Below, one piece after another: positions 6,626 to 12,744 of a DNA stretch of 20,880 nt. Every line of letters begins with the position of its first letter. Position 1 is the stretch's first letter. The stretch is from a virus: positions 1 to 20,880 of IMG/VR virus record IMGVR_UViG_3300031216_000082. The stretch is one strand, 5' to 3'. The notes under the pieces were generated by a model, which was not told where the DNA came from, did not search any database, and saw only the letters and a program-made list of their open reading frames with translations. Made by a program: the position numbers and the translations under genes.

Positions 6626-7582
6626 ATGTCAGTCTCACAAGCATCAATCTCACAAGCCTTGACGTCCTACGTTCTACAAGGTCTCGCAAAACGAACCGAC
6701 TTTGTCGGCCTCGAAGTTGCTCCCGAACACGGGCAAGATAAACTCGACGGCGAGTATCCAGTCGTTGCACTCGCAAACGGCGAAATGCTTCGCAACAACA
6801 CCGCACCGCGAGCACCGGGTGCCCTGTTTAAGCGGATCGAAGCAAAGATCGGACTTGAGACAACTAAGCTGTCTGGCGACGGTTTGGAAATCCCAATCCC
6901 TATCGAAGTCGCTCGCAACTCGGACATCCCAATCATCGGGGTGTACGCCGAGGAAGCCATGCTCAACAGCATGCGCTTGCACGAGACCCGCGTAGCCGCA
7001 ATCTCTCAAGGAACCGGCTTTGACACGGTAGCCTCTACCGCTGCCTACACTACTGCGAACATCGCGACGAGTGATCTGGCTATGGACATCCAACTCGGCA
7101 TTGACCGCGTGCGTGACCGTGGCGAGTATCCTGACACGATTGTCATCCCGCAAGCCGTTTGGACGCGTCAGCGCTTCTCGACTAAGCTCGCCGCGTTCAT
7201 CGTTGGCGCAAATGGTGCAGGCGCAATGGTCACAGTCTCAAATCTGCAAAAGGCATTTGCCGATGAAGGCATCAAGCGCGTCTTGATTGGCCGCTCGCAG
7301 ATCAACACTGCCGCAAAGGGCAAGGTGGACATCGGTCAGATTTGGGCAAACACTCACATCTGGATCGGCGCAGGCCGCGACGCCGACACCAATGCACCTG
7401 GCGACTCGATGCGCACCGCGATCAAGACCTTCTTCTGGCGTGAGATCTTTAACGCGCCGTTCTTCGTTGAGCAGTATTTCGAGAAGAAGATCGAAAGCGA
7501 CATCATCCGCGCTTGGGGCTACACCAACGAGAAGCTAGTCAACGCCCGCGCTGGCACCCGCATCACCACGCAATACTCATAA
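6626..7582 (+). CDS. Major capsid protein (HK97 fold)
   Basis: The 318-aa protein is the shell subunit. It follows protease/scaffold and decoration genes and is followed by a strong terminator, the classic position. The pattern is that of lambda/Mu-like capsid proteins. It has an N-terminal helix then 'DFVGLEVAPEHGQ', a long middle domain with 'PDTIVIPQAVWTRQRF' and 'GQIWANTHIWIGAG', and a C-terminal 'TFFWREIFNAPFFVEQYF' strand before 'DIIRAWGYTNEKLVN'. No protease-removed N-terminal delta domain is obvious, consistent with a separate scaffold. The start follows AATATT, with no Shine-Dalgarno sequence. The fold is inferred, but the identity is strongly supported by context. Confidence 0.9.
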   Translation: MSVSQASISQALTSYVLQGLAKRTDFVGLEVAPEHGQDKLDGEYPVVALANGEMLRNNTAPRAPGALFKRIEAKIGLETTKLSGDGLEIPIPIEVARNSDIPIIGVYAEEAMLNSMRLHETRVAAISQGTGFDTVASTAAYTTANIATSDLAMDIQLGIDRVRDRGEYPDTIVIPQAVWTRQRFSTKLAAFIVGANGAGAMVTVSNLQKAFADEGIKRVLIGRSQINTAAKGKVDIGQIWANTHIWIGAGRDADTNAPGDSMRTAIKTFFWREIFNAPFFVEQYFEKKIESDIIRAWGYTNEKLVNARAGTRITTQYS

Positions 7583-7610
7583 GTTTTCATTAGGGGTAAT
7601 GATATAGCGG

Positions 7611-7641
7611 AAGGGGCGTCTCGAAAGGGGCGCCCCTTTTT
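7611..7641 (+). terminator. Rho-independent terminator after the major capsid gene
   Basis: AAGGGGCG (7611-7618) pairs with CGCCCCTT (7631-7638), followed by further Ts to 7641. The inner GGGGCGCCCC (7627-7636) is self-complementary, so an alternative tight hairpin is possible. It would stop or attenuate readthrough from the head operon into the next cassette. Confidence 0.8.
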
Positions 7642-7653
7642 GTGTCTACAGGC

Positions 7654-7670
7654 CTTGACAACCTGCACAC
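7654..7670 (+). promoter_or_regulatory. Motif 2, copy 2
   Basis: The 17 bp are identical to copies at 2772 and 8209. It begins 12 bases after the capsid terminator T run, so it is well placed to start the cassette of small membrane proteins. A -10 at standard spacing is not evident (AATGTC), so the element may not act as a simple sigma-70 promoter. Confidence 0.55.
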
Positions 7671-7678
7671 GCGCAGCA

Positions 7679-7942
7679 ATGTCGAGCTGTAGCAATTCCG
7701 CTGCACACACCAGCACCGACGCAAGAGCAATCCGAGCCGCTATCATGCGTGCTCGCAGCTACCGAGGAACCATCCCGCCGACAACACCTAACCCGCACAG
7801 CCATGAATCCGATCATCACGATAATCGCCGCCAACATCGTCTCAATCATCTGCACCATCGGAGCCGTGACGCTCGCCCTAAACGGCATCGAAAGCTGGGT
7901 ATGGTTCCTGGCCGCGGCTGCGTGGTGCGCAACGCGGGTTGA
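7679..7942 (+). CDS. Possible small ORF at the head of cassette 2 (doubtful)
   Basis: An 87-aa frame starts at ATG 7679, eight bases after motif 2. The first 35 or so residues (with TDARAIRAAIMRARSYRG) look coding-like. From about 7803 it overlaps the better-supported membrane-protein ORF, and its translation there is His/Arg-rich, typical of an out-of-frame shadow. It could be a genuine overlapping gene, or the start of a gene truncated by insertion or frameshift. No function is recognised. It is kept because it fills the space between motif 2 and the next gene. Confidence 0.25.
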   Translation: MSSCSNSAAHTSTDARAIRAAIMRARSYRGTIPPTTPNPHSHESDHHDNRRQHRLNHLHHRSRDARPKRHRKLGMVPGRGCVVRNAG

Positions 7943-7988
7943 CTTCCGCCGATACCGAGAGGCCAAGCGCAACCGTCCTAACCTGTAA
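7803..7988 (+). CDS. Small membrane protein (61 aa)
   Basis: The ORF from ATG 7803 encodes 61 residues. A long hydrophobic segment (about residues 3-26, ITIIAANIVSIICTIGAVTL) is followed by a second at about 31-41 (WVWFLAAAAW) and a basic tail (DFRRYREAKRNRP). This predicts an inner-membrane protein with one or two helices and a cytoplasmic basic C-terminus. The frame is open upstream to GTG 7749, but the ATG immediately precedes the membrane helix. It overlaps the next small gene by one base (TAACG). In a phage cassette such proteins can be holins, superinfection-exclusion factors or other host modifiers; nothing here decides which. Confidence 0.6.
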   Translation: MNPIITIIAANIVSIICTIGAVTLALNGIESWVWFLAAAAWCATRVDFRRYREAKRNRPNL

Positions 7989-8131
7989 CGCCGACCTACC
8001 ACCTAATCTTACAGCTAGCGTTCTGCGGTTTCGGCCTAGTCGCCGCCTGCGTATTTTCCTACGGCTGTTTTCTGCTGGCGGAATCCATCGGCAGCATTTA
8101 CCGGATTGCTAAGGATCGATTTCGGCGATAA
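7988..8131 (+). CDS. Putative 47-aa membrane microprotein with a non-canonical ACG start
   Basis: This frame has no ATG, GTG or TTG start but looks coding. After the stop at 7979-7981 it is open to TAA 8129-8131 and encodes a clear transmembrane helix, FGLVAACVFSYGCFLLA, then a basic tail (IYRIAKDRFRR). The preceding gene ends at TAACG, where ACG (7988-7990) is in frame. Five other junctions in this window are TAATG (9372, 10034, 12744, 15815, 19065), and 20509 makes a sixth. A T-to-C change, or a true ACG start, would fit. The product with its tail mirrors the preceding 61-aa protein. It may be poorly expressed or a recently disabled gene. Confidence 0.45.
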   Translation, partial: TPTYHLILQLAFCGFGLVAACVFSYGCFLLAESIGSIYRIAKDRFRR

Positions 8132-8166
8132 CACCTAGCTAGTAAACTCGTTTCCCTAGCGACTCC

Positions 8167-8195
8167 ACAGCCCCGCAGCAATGCGGGGCTGTTTT
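8167..8195 (+). terminator. Rho-independent terminator closing cassette 2
   Basis: A perfect 10-bp stem, ACAGCCCCGC (8167-8176) with GCGGGGCTGT (8183-8192), has a six-base loop and a short T tail (8192-8195). It lies 36 bases after the membrane microprotein frame and 14 bases before motif 2 copy 3. Confidence 0.85.
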
Positions 8196-8208
8196 GTGCA
8201 CACAAACA

Positions 8209-8225
8209 CTTGACAACCTGCACAC
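8209..8225 (+). promoter_or_regulatory. Motif 2, copy 3, before the DNA ligase gene
   Basis: This third identical copy of the 17-bp motif lies between a terminator and the ligase ATG (8245). TATCTA (8235-8240) could serve as a -10 at 19-bp spacing from TTGACA. A terminator at 8967 closes the unit, so the ligase appears to be transcribed alone. Confidence 0.58.
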
Positions 8226-8244
8226 ACAACGCACTATCTACCCC

Positions 8245-8958
8245 ATGACACACGCCCCCCAACTCGCTACAGACTACTACGGCCAACCGATCAAAGGCTG
8301 GCTGCTTTCCGAAAAGCTGGACGGCATCTACGCAGATTGGACAGGATCAGAGCTTCGCACGAAGACAGGCAAGCTCATCCTATGCCCTACGAGCATCACA
8401 GACAGCCTTCCAGCGTTTCCCTTAGCGGGCGAGCTATGGGCGGGGCGCGGAGGGTTTCAGCGCGTTCTATCCGCCCTCAAATCTGGCATCTCTGGCGACT
8501 GGGCAAGTATTGAGTTTGTGGCATTTGACGCGCCCGGCTCACTTGCCCGCGCATCAACTCGGATGGAGATAACACAAAGCATCCCTAGCGTTAAAGCGGT
8601 ATCCCAAACCGTAATTACCGACAAGCGCCACATGAAGCGCCTAGTCAAAGAGATACTAGCCACCGGCGGAGAGGGCGCAATCCTGCGCAATCCAGCATCA
8701 CTATACACCGCTGGCAGGTCTGACGACTACGCCAAGGTCAAGCCCGTGCTATGCGACGAGGCGACCTATACGGGCAAGACAGTGACCACAGCGACGGGAA
8801 AAACTTCATTAATCTGCGAGTATCAAGGTGAGACCTTTAAACTCCACACCAACACGCCAGCAACTAAAGGCCAGCTAGTCACGTTTGAATATTACGGACT
8901 GACAGACAGTGGCAAACCTCGGCACGCTCAGTTTATTGCAATCAGAGACTACGAGTAA
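8245..8958 (+). CDS. Minimal ATP-dependent DNA ligase
   Basis: The 237-aa enzyme would seal nicks through a lysyl-AMP intermediate. All core nucleotidyltransferase motifs are seen: motif I EKLDG with adenylated Lys24, motif III GELWAGRGGF near 62-71, IIIa FVAFDAP near 91-97, IV GEGAILRNP near 142-150, and V YAKVKP at 162-167. A short OB-fold follows from about 170 (LICEYQGETFKLHT, LVTFEYYGLTDSGKPR). There is no DNA-binding N-domain and no signal peptide, unlike many periplasmic LigE proteins, so it is a stripped-down cytoplasmic type. I chose ATG 8245; the frame extends upstream into the motif 2 region. The gene stands alone between two terminators inside the structural region, far from any replication gene. 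Confidence 0.9.
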   Translation: MTHAPQLATDYYGQPIKGWLLSEKLDGIYADWTGSELRTKTGKLILCPTSITDSLPAFPLAGELWAGRGGFQRVLSALKSGISGDWASIEFVAFDAPGSLARASTRMEITQSIPSVKAVSQTVITDKRHMKRLVKEILATGGEGAILRNPASLYTAGRSDDYAKVKPVLCDEATYTGKTVTTATGKTSLICEYQGETFKLHTNTPATKGQLVTFEYYGLTDSGKPRHAQFIAIRDYE

Positions 8959-8966
8959 AATCTAGC

Positions 8967-9001
8967 GCCTCACAGCCCCGAGTAAACTGCGAGGCTTTTT
9001 T
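8967..9001 (+). terminator. Rho-independent terminator closing the ligase cassette
   Basis: GCCTCACAG (8967-8975) pairs with CTGCGAGGC (8987-8995) with one A-C mismatch. The loop is 11 bases, and six Ts follow to 9001. Structural genes resume 20 bases later at motif 1 copy D. Confidence 0.85.
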
Positions 9002-9021
9002 GCGCCTTGCCATTTACATCT

Positions 9022-9040
9022 GTATCCATTAACTGAATAC
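9022..9040 (+). promoter_or_regulatory. Motif 1, copy D (GTATCC-N7-GAATAC)
   Basis: This copy is nearly identical to copy B (ATTAACT versus ATAAACT in the spacer). It ends two bases before the ATG of the first head-tail joining gene and 20 bases after a terminator, so it marks the restart of the structural operon. Confidence 0.72.
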
Positions 9041-9042
9041 AA

Positions 9043-9372
9043 ATGAACGCACTAGACATCTTCATAGAGCGCGGTAATACGCAGTCTGCGCCCGTCATAG
9101 GCGAGACCTTTACGTGGGCATCAGCCGAATACGTTGGCACCGTCAGTGACCTCGTAAAGGATGAGTTCTTTGCTGACGACGGCATCGGATCAAAGCTCAA
9201 TGCAGAGCGGTTACTTGAATGCGCCGTGTCGGTATTTGGTGGCGGTGGGATGCCGCAGATCAAGGATACGATTACTTACCTTGCGGTCATCTACCAGATT
9301 ACGGAAATCGAGTCACAGGACACCACGAATATCGTGTGGAAGATCCGCGAAAAGATGGGGGTCGCTACATAA
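9043..9372 (+). CDS. Head-closure / head-tail joining protein (putative)
   Basis: The 109-aa product is beta-rich and begins with a helix (MNALDIFIERG). 'GETFTWASAEYVGTVSDL' and 'DTITYLAVIYQITEIE' follow, and the last segment (TNIVWKIREKMG) looks like a closing strand. This size, with a short beta-barrel-like pattern, fits head-completion proteins such as lambda FII or other stoppers that close the portal after packaging. It is the first structural gene after the capsid protein, where such genes normally sit. Its stop overlaps the next ATG (TAATG). The function is inferred mainly from gene order. Confidence 0.6.
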   Translation: MNALDIFIERGNTQSAPVIGETFTWASAEYVGTVSDLVKDEFFADDGIGSKLNAERLLECAVSVFGGGGMPQIKDTITYLAVIYQITEIESQDTTNIVWKIREKMGVAT

Positions 9373-10034
9373 TGGCAAAGCCAGTAAAAGATTTCTCGGT
9401 CGAGTTTGACCAAGTGCAGATAAACAAGCTCTTCAACGAGCTACTGCGCAACGTGAGCGCGGTCACGCTCAAAAACATCGTGCGCGGAGAAGCGGCAGCG
9501 GTGCTACTTAGCGCGGCGAAAAAGACTCGGATTGCTAGCAAGAAACTCATAATCAAAACCTCGGGAATGGAGAAGGCGGCAAGGGTTTACAAAAATCGCA
9601 ATCCTAGATGGATCACTAGATCTGCGGAGCTACTAGCAAAACGAAAAGCCCGGCTAGCCGAAAAACTGCGAAGGATCGGGAGTGCTCGTGACGCATGGCT
9701 GGCGATTATCCGCAAACTCAACCTCAAACCCGCGAACGCCAACCAGGCCAAAGGTCTAACGAAACTCATGGGCAAAAAACGCCCACTAGTAGACGGTAAA
9801 ATAATCTATCATAAAGAGACGGGTGGCCGTGAGATCGTTAGGGGCAAGGGTTCTTACGCGCTAGAGATCAAATACGGAAACCCTATTGGAAGATGGACAG
9901 GCGCAAGCCCTGCGCTAAAAAGCGCCGTCCTCGGCCGCAGGAAGTTCTTTCGCTCAAACCTCCGCGCAGGCGTGTTCAACTCTGCCAAGGAAACCGCCGC
10001 TAAGTATCCCGGCATCCAGATCAACAAACTGTAA
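9372..10034 (+). CDS. Tail-completion / minor tail protein (gpZ- or gp10-like, putative)
   Basis: The 220-aa protein starts at ATG 9372, which overlaps the previous stop as TAATG; the frame is open upstream, but that start fits the coupled pattern. The N-terminal helix carries FDQVQINKLFNELL. A very basic helical middle follows (about 55-135, many Arg/Lys), and the C-terminal part is mixed (GSYALEIKYGNP). Basic proteins of this size between the stopper and the tail terminator are usually the minor tail protein Z or HK97 gp10 group, which complete the upper end of the tail tube. The family is not proven by a motif I can name, so position carries most weight. Confidence 0.6.
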   Translation: MAKPVKDFSVEFDQVQINKLFNELLRNVSAVTLKNIVRGEAAAVLLSAAKKTRIASKKLIIKTSGMEKAARVYKNRNPRWITRSAELLAKRKARLAEKLRRIGSARDAWLAIIRKLNLKPANANQAKGLTKLMGKKRPLVDGKIIYHKETGGREIVRGKGSYALEIKYGNPIGRWTGASPALKSAVLGRRKFFRSNLRAGVFNSAKETAAKYPGIQINKL

Positions 10035-10564
10035 TGGCAAACGAAAACTCAGTCTACTCATACGAGACCAACTTCATCGCCGCGCTGGAAAGCATCCTAG
10101 ACGTTGCACTGACGCAGACCGTCGCGTTTGGCGACACTACGGCGCACCAGGCGCCGCGCATCGAGGTTGGCTTTACCTACGGCGGCGCAGGCATCATTGA
10201 CCGTGGGCGCACCGCCACAGGCGAGCAGTATCTACGCAAGCACAATGGCACGATCAACCTGACGGTATTCGGCACGGTCAAGTCCGATCACCTCGCGCTC
10301 GTTGGAAAGGTGCGCACGTTTATGGCGTGGAACGTCCCGACGCTGATTTCGCCCGCGCTGGCTTACTACCAAGTGCAGAGCCTGTTTGAGCAGGCGGGCA
10401 GCAACGAGGCAGGCGATGAGGAGGGCGACTTTGAGATCAGCTCGGAACTTAACTTTGACGTCGTGTTTTTTATTCCTACCGAGGCATTCGACGCATCAAA
10501 CATTATCAAATTCAGCCAAACAGCAATCTACTTTGGCACCGATCAACTATTTTACGGAGACTAA
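10034..10564 (+). CDS. Tail terminator protein (gpU-like, putative)
   Basis: The 176-aa protein begins at a TAATG junction with the preceding gene. An N-terminal helix (NFIAALESILDVAL) leads into alternating beta strands (RIEVGFTYGG, GTINLTVFGTVKSD), a second helix and strands ending 'LNFDVVFFIPTEAFD'. This alpha-beta layout with about 170 residues resembles lambda gpU-like terminators, which cap the tail tube when tape-measure length is reached and bind the head. The gene sits third in the joining cluster, as expected. It ends just before the beta-helix gene, with a six-base gap. Assignment is from order and pattern. Confidence 0.6.
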   Translation: MANENSVYSYETNFIAALESILDVALTQTVAFGDTTAHQAPRIEVGFTYGGAGIIDRGRTATGEQYLRKHNGTINLTVFGTVKSDHLALVGKVRTFMAWNVPTLISPALAYYQVQSLFEQAGSNEAGDEEGDFEISSELNFDVVFFIPTEAFDASNIIKFSQTAIYFGTDQLFYGD

Positions 10565-10569
10565 ATATC

Positions 10570-11655
10570 ATGAGCAACAACAACCTAGAAAACGGCAACA
10601 GCAACGAAATCGACGCAACGCGCCGCGCAAGCATCCGCGCCACGATGGAAGTTTACAGCCAAGACGAAACGGACGCTCGGCCTACGCTTATCGGCAACAC
10701 GATATTCGTCGCCAAGACTGGCACCGACACCCGCACCGGACTCGACGACCACGACATCCGTAAGCCGTTTCTGACAGTCAACGCAGCGCAGGCAGTGGCG
10801 GTGAGCGGCGACACGATCATGGTCTTTGCTGGCGACTACAGCGCAGAGACCGCGCTCGGCGGCGTGGATGGCGTTTATTATCAGGGGATTACCGGCGCGA
10901 CGTTGCCAGCGTTTAACGTAATGACTGGGATTACTATTTACGGCAGCGGATTGGCGCAGTCGCTTCTTTGCAATCATGCCAGCGCGGTCATGAATTTTGC
11001 GCGGATGGATGCGGTAACTTTTATTGAGTGCGGGGGCGGAGTGCAAACCGTTGGCAACGCTAGCACTATTATTTATTGCGATGGCGGCGTGCAGACCGCA
11101 GGCAACGCTGGCAATTATATTTATTGCGATGGCGGCGTGCAGACCGCTGGCAACGCTGGCACTTATATTTATTGCGGCGGCGGCGTGCAGACCGCTGGCA
11201 ACGCTGGCACTATTATTTATTGCGAAGACGGCGTGCAGACAATCACTCACGCAAACTTCACCTCAACCGACCGCCCCGTCAGACTATCAGGACCAGGCAG
11301 CCTCACCATAACAGGCCGCATCGAGTCCACCGAGTCAAACGGCGTGATCGTGGACATCGCCAACAGCTGGAGCGGCACACTTAATGCCGTAGACCTTGAC
11401 CTGACAGCCACCACCGTCGCCACCAACGGCGCAACCAAGGGCATCAACTACGGCAACAGCGTCACGGGCAATGTGCAGCTCAAGAACTGCACTATCATCA
11501 CGGCCAAGAACGGCAGCGGCACCGCCAAGAGCATCGACGCGCCCGCCGCGCAAGCCGTCTACGTTCAGGGCTCGCTCAACCAAACACACGCGGTTGATTC
11601 CGACATCACGCTGGCGGGCGGCGCTGCTATCACCAACACGTCATTCACCGTGTAA
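10570..11655 (+). CDS. Beta-helix protein with tandem 16-residue repeats
   Basis: A 361-aa protein of right-handed beta-helix type. After a short N-tail, residues about 45-85 (FVAKTGTDTRTG, then DIRKPFLTVNAAQA, GDTIMVFAGDYS) match the opening of pectate-lyase-like phage and surface proteins. About residues 154-217 are four copies of a 16-residue unit, CDGGVQTAGNAGTYIY, plus a partial fifth, which would add regular helix turns with stacked Cys and Asn columns. Threonine-, serine- and asparagine-rich coils follow. Such proteins usually bind glycans or act as tailspikes or head/tail decorations. It lies between the tail terminator and the next small gene, where a major tail protein would be expected, and lacks any tail-tube pattern I recognise. 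Confidence 0.7.
   Translation: MSNNNLENGNSNEIDATRRASIRATMEVYSQDETDARPTLIGNTIFVAKTGTDTRTGLDDHDIRKPFLTVNAAQAVAVSGDTIMVFAGDYSAETALGGVDGVYYQGITGATLPAFNVMTGITIYGSGLAQSLLCNHASAVMNFARMDAVTFIECGGGVQTVGNASTIIYCDGGVQTAGNAGNYIYCDGGVQTAGNAGTYIYCGGGVQTAGNAGTIIYCEDGVQTITHANFTSTDRPVRLSGPGSLTITGRIESTESNGVIVDIANSWSGTLNAVDLDLTATTVATNGATKGINYGNSVTGNVQLKNCTIITAKNGSGTAKSIDAPAAQAVYVQGSLNQTHAVDSDITLAGGAAITNTSFTV
11029..11240 (+). repeat. 48-bp tandem repeat (about 4.4 copies) inside the beta-helix gene
   Basis: Copies start at 11029, 11077, 11125 and 11173, with a partial fifth from 11221. Copies 2-4 differ at only a few bases; copy 1 and the fifth are more diverged, so the centre looks like the newest expansion. 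Each copy is 16 codons, so gain or loss changes length without a frameshift. The repeat also keeps other frames open, producing false ORFs. Confidence 0.95.
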
Positions 11656-11693
11656 ACTTTAGTCATTGCGATTTGCTCAAAACTTTGCAATGT

Positions 11694-11712
11694 GTATCCA
11701 GGATCCAACTAC
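11694..11712 (+). promoter_or_regulatory. Motif 1, copy E (GTATCC-N7-AACTAC)
   Basis: The left half, spacing and fixed C are kept; the right half is the same as copy C. It is farther from its start codon (25 bases) than the other intergenic copies. Just upstream, CATTGC (11664-11669) and GCAATG (11687-11692) form an inverted repeat without a T run. The 82-bp gap between the beta-helix gene and the next gene holds nothing else. Confidence 0.65.
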
Positions 11713-11737
11713 AACACAACCAAACCACTAAAACATT

Positions 11738-12112
11738 ATGACAACAGAATACGAAGACGGCGCACAATTACTTGACGCATTCGAGGCTCCAATCGCTACG
11801 CAAGATTACATTTTTAACGATTGGAGCGTGACCCCCGCGACACTCATGGCGGAGCGCAACGACGAAAAAGGCCGTCTTGCCGCAAAGCGCAACCTCGACG
11901 ATCCCGGTCGTGATACTGCAACAGCAACGATTCAGATTTCAGTTTCGGCGATGAATCAGAAACTGACTCACGAAACGTTCATCTGCCCTGCCGGTGCGCA
12001 CTACGACGGCAACGCTACAACTTACGTTATCGAATCTGAAACTGCACCAGTGACAGTCAACGAGTCCCGCATTCGCACGATCACCTGCCGTAGAATCCTC
12101 ACCCAGCCTTAA
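11738..12112 (+). CDS. Small tail protein, possible tail-tube subunit
   Basis: The 124-aa protein has beta-strand patterns throughout (TATIQISVSAMNQKLT, TTYVIESETAPVTVN, RIRTITCRRIL) and no signal or membrane segment. It has its own motif 1 copy and an A/C-rich leader ending AAAACATT, as in the decoration gene, which suggests a product needed in quantity. A major tail protein is expected somewhere between the terminator and chaperone genes. This is the only remaining beta-rich candidate there, though it is short for the family. That role is a position-based guess. Two bases separate its stop from the next GTG. Confidence 0.5.
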   Translation: MTTEYEDGAQLLDAFEAPIATQDYIFNDWSVTPATLMAERNDEKGRLAAKRNLDDPGRDTATATIQISVSAMNQKLTHETFICPAGAHYDGNATTYVIESETAPVTVNESRIRTITCRRILTQP

Positions 12113-12114
12113 CC

Positions 12115-12744
12115 GTGCGCAACGTCAAGGCCAGCATCCCAGGATGGCTTGACGCGATCCAACATGAGGCCGAGTGTCACGAGTCGGCAATCGCACACCC
12201 TCACGATGGAGTCTGCGGCGTGCCTATTCGTCACCTCAGCTTGATTGACCTCGCTCGGATGCGCGAGCCGTCGATTGATAACTGCTTTTTTAACGGCAAT
12301 TATCCCAGCGAATTTGAGTTCATGGCGCTGCCTCAGCTACAGGCTCACGCCGTGGACTTTCTCGTTTATCAACACGTCAAGAGCACGACTAACTCATTCG
12401 TCAACACGTGCCGCCGCTACAGATACCGCCGCCTAGACATGGCGACCGTATACGCCGATATTACGCAGCTCCTGACATCTACCTACCTTGACGCGCTCGG
12501 AGCCTCTGACGAGTCGCACGGGCGCACGGCAATAAGCTTCTGGGCGGGATCAGTGGACTACGTTGACCTGATCGCGACGGAATACGGATGGACGGACACG
12601 CACATCGAAAACATGCCGTATCGCAAGCTGATTCAATGCGTGCGCAAAATCCTAAAGCGGCGCGACCCGAAACAGATTATCAGCTCGTCGGCTGATCGCG
12701 TTGTATCGCGGTGGCAGGAGCATAAAGCAAAGGAGCGTAACTAA
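12115..12744 (+). CDS. Possible tail assembly chaperone, helical protein before the tape measure
   Basis: The 209-aa product begins at GTG 12115, three bases after the previous stop codon; no better start precedes it. It is mostly helical. It contains His and Cys residues near the N-terminus (IQHEAECHESAIAHPHDGVC), aromatic-rich helices in the middle (ATVYADITQLLTSTYLDAL) and a basic C-terminus (RVVSRWQEHKAKERN). Position directly before the tape measure is that of tail assembly chaperones (lambda gpG/GT), which coat the tape measure during tail growth. No slippery-sequence frameshift to a second frame is seen, so the usual two-protein chaperone system is not evident. Its stop overlaps the tape-measure ATG. 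Confidence 0.45.
   Translation: MRNVKASIPGWLDAIQHEAECHESAIAHPHDGVCGVPIRHLSLIDLARMREPSIDNCFFNGNYPSEFEFMALPQLQAHAVDFLVYQHVKSTTNSFVNTCRRYRYRRLDMATVYADITQLLTSTYLDALGASDESHGRTAISFWAGSVDYVDLIATEYGWTDTHIENMPYRKLIQCVRKILKRRDPKQIISSSADRVVSRWQEHKAKERN

Noticed and set aside
8245-8958. RNA ligase or mRNA capping enzyme as alternative to DNA ligase
   Set aside because: Motif set and short OB fold fit minimal ATP-dependent DNA ligases; no capping-type extra domains are present.
10585-11250. Minus-strand 221-aa ORF and two extra plus-strand ORFs over the 48-bp repeats
   Set aside because: They arise because the repeat unit is a multiple of three and lacks stops in several frames; only the beta-helix frame extends with sensible protein on both sides.
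12080-12130. Programmed frameshift joining the 124-aa and 209-aa tail genes, as in lambda G-GT
   Set aside because: No slippery heptamer is seen near the stop and the downstream gene has its own GTG start; kept as separate genes.
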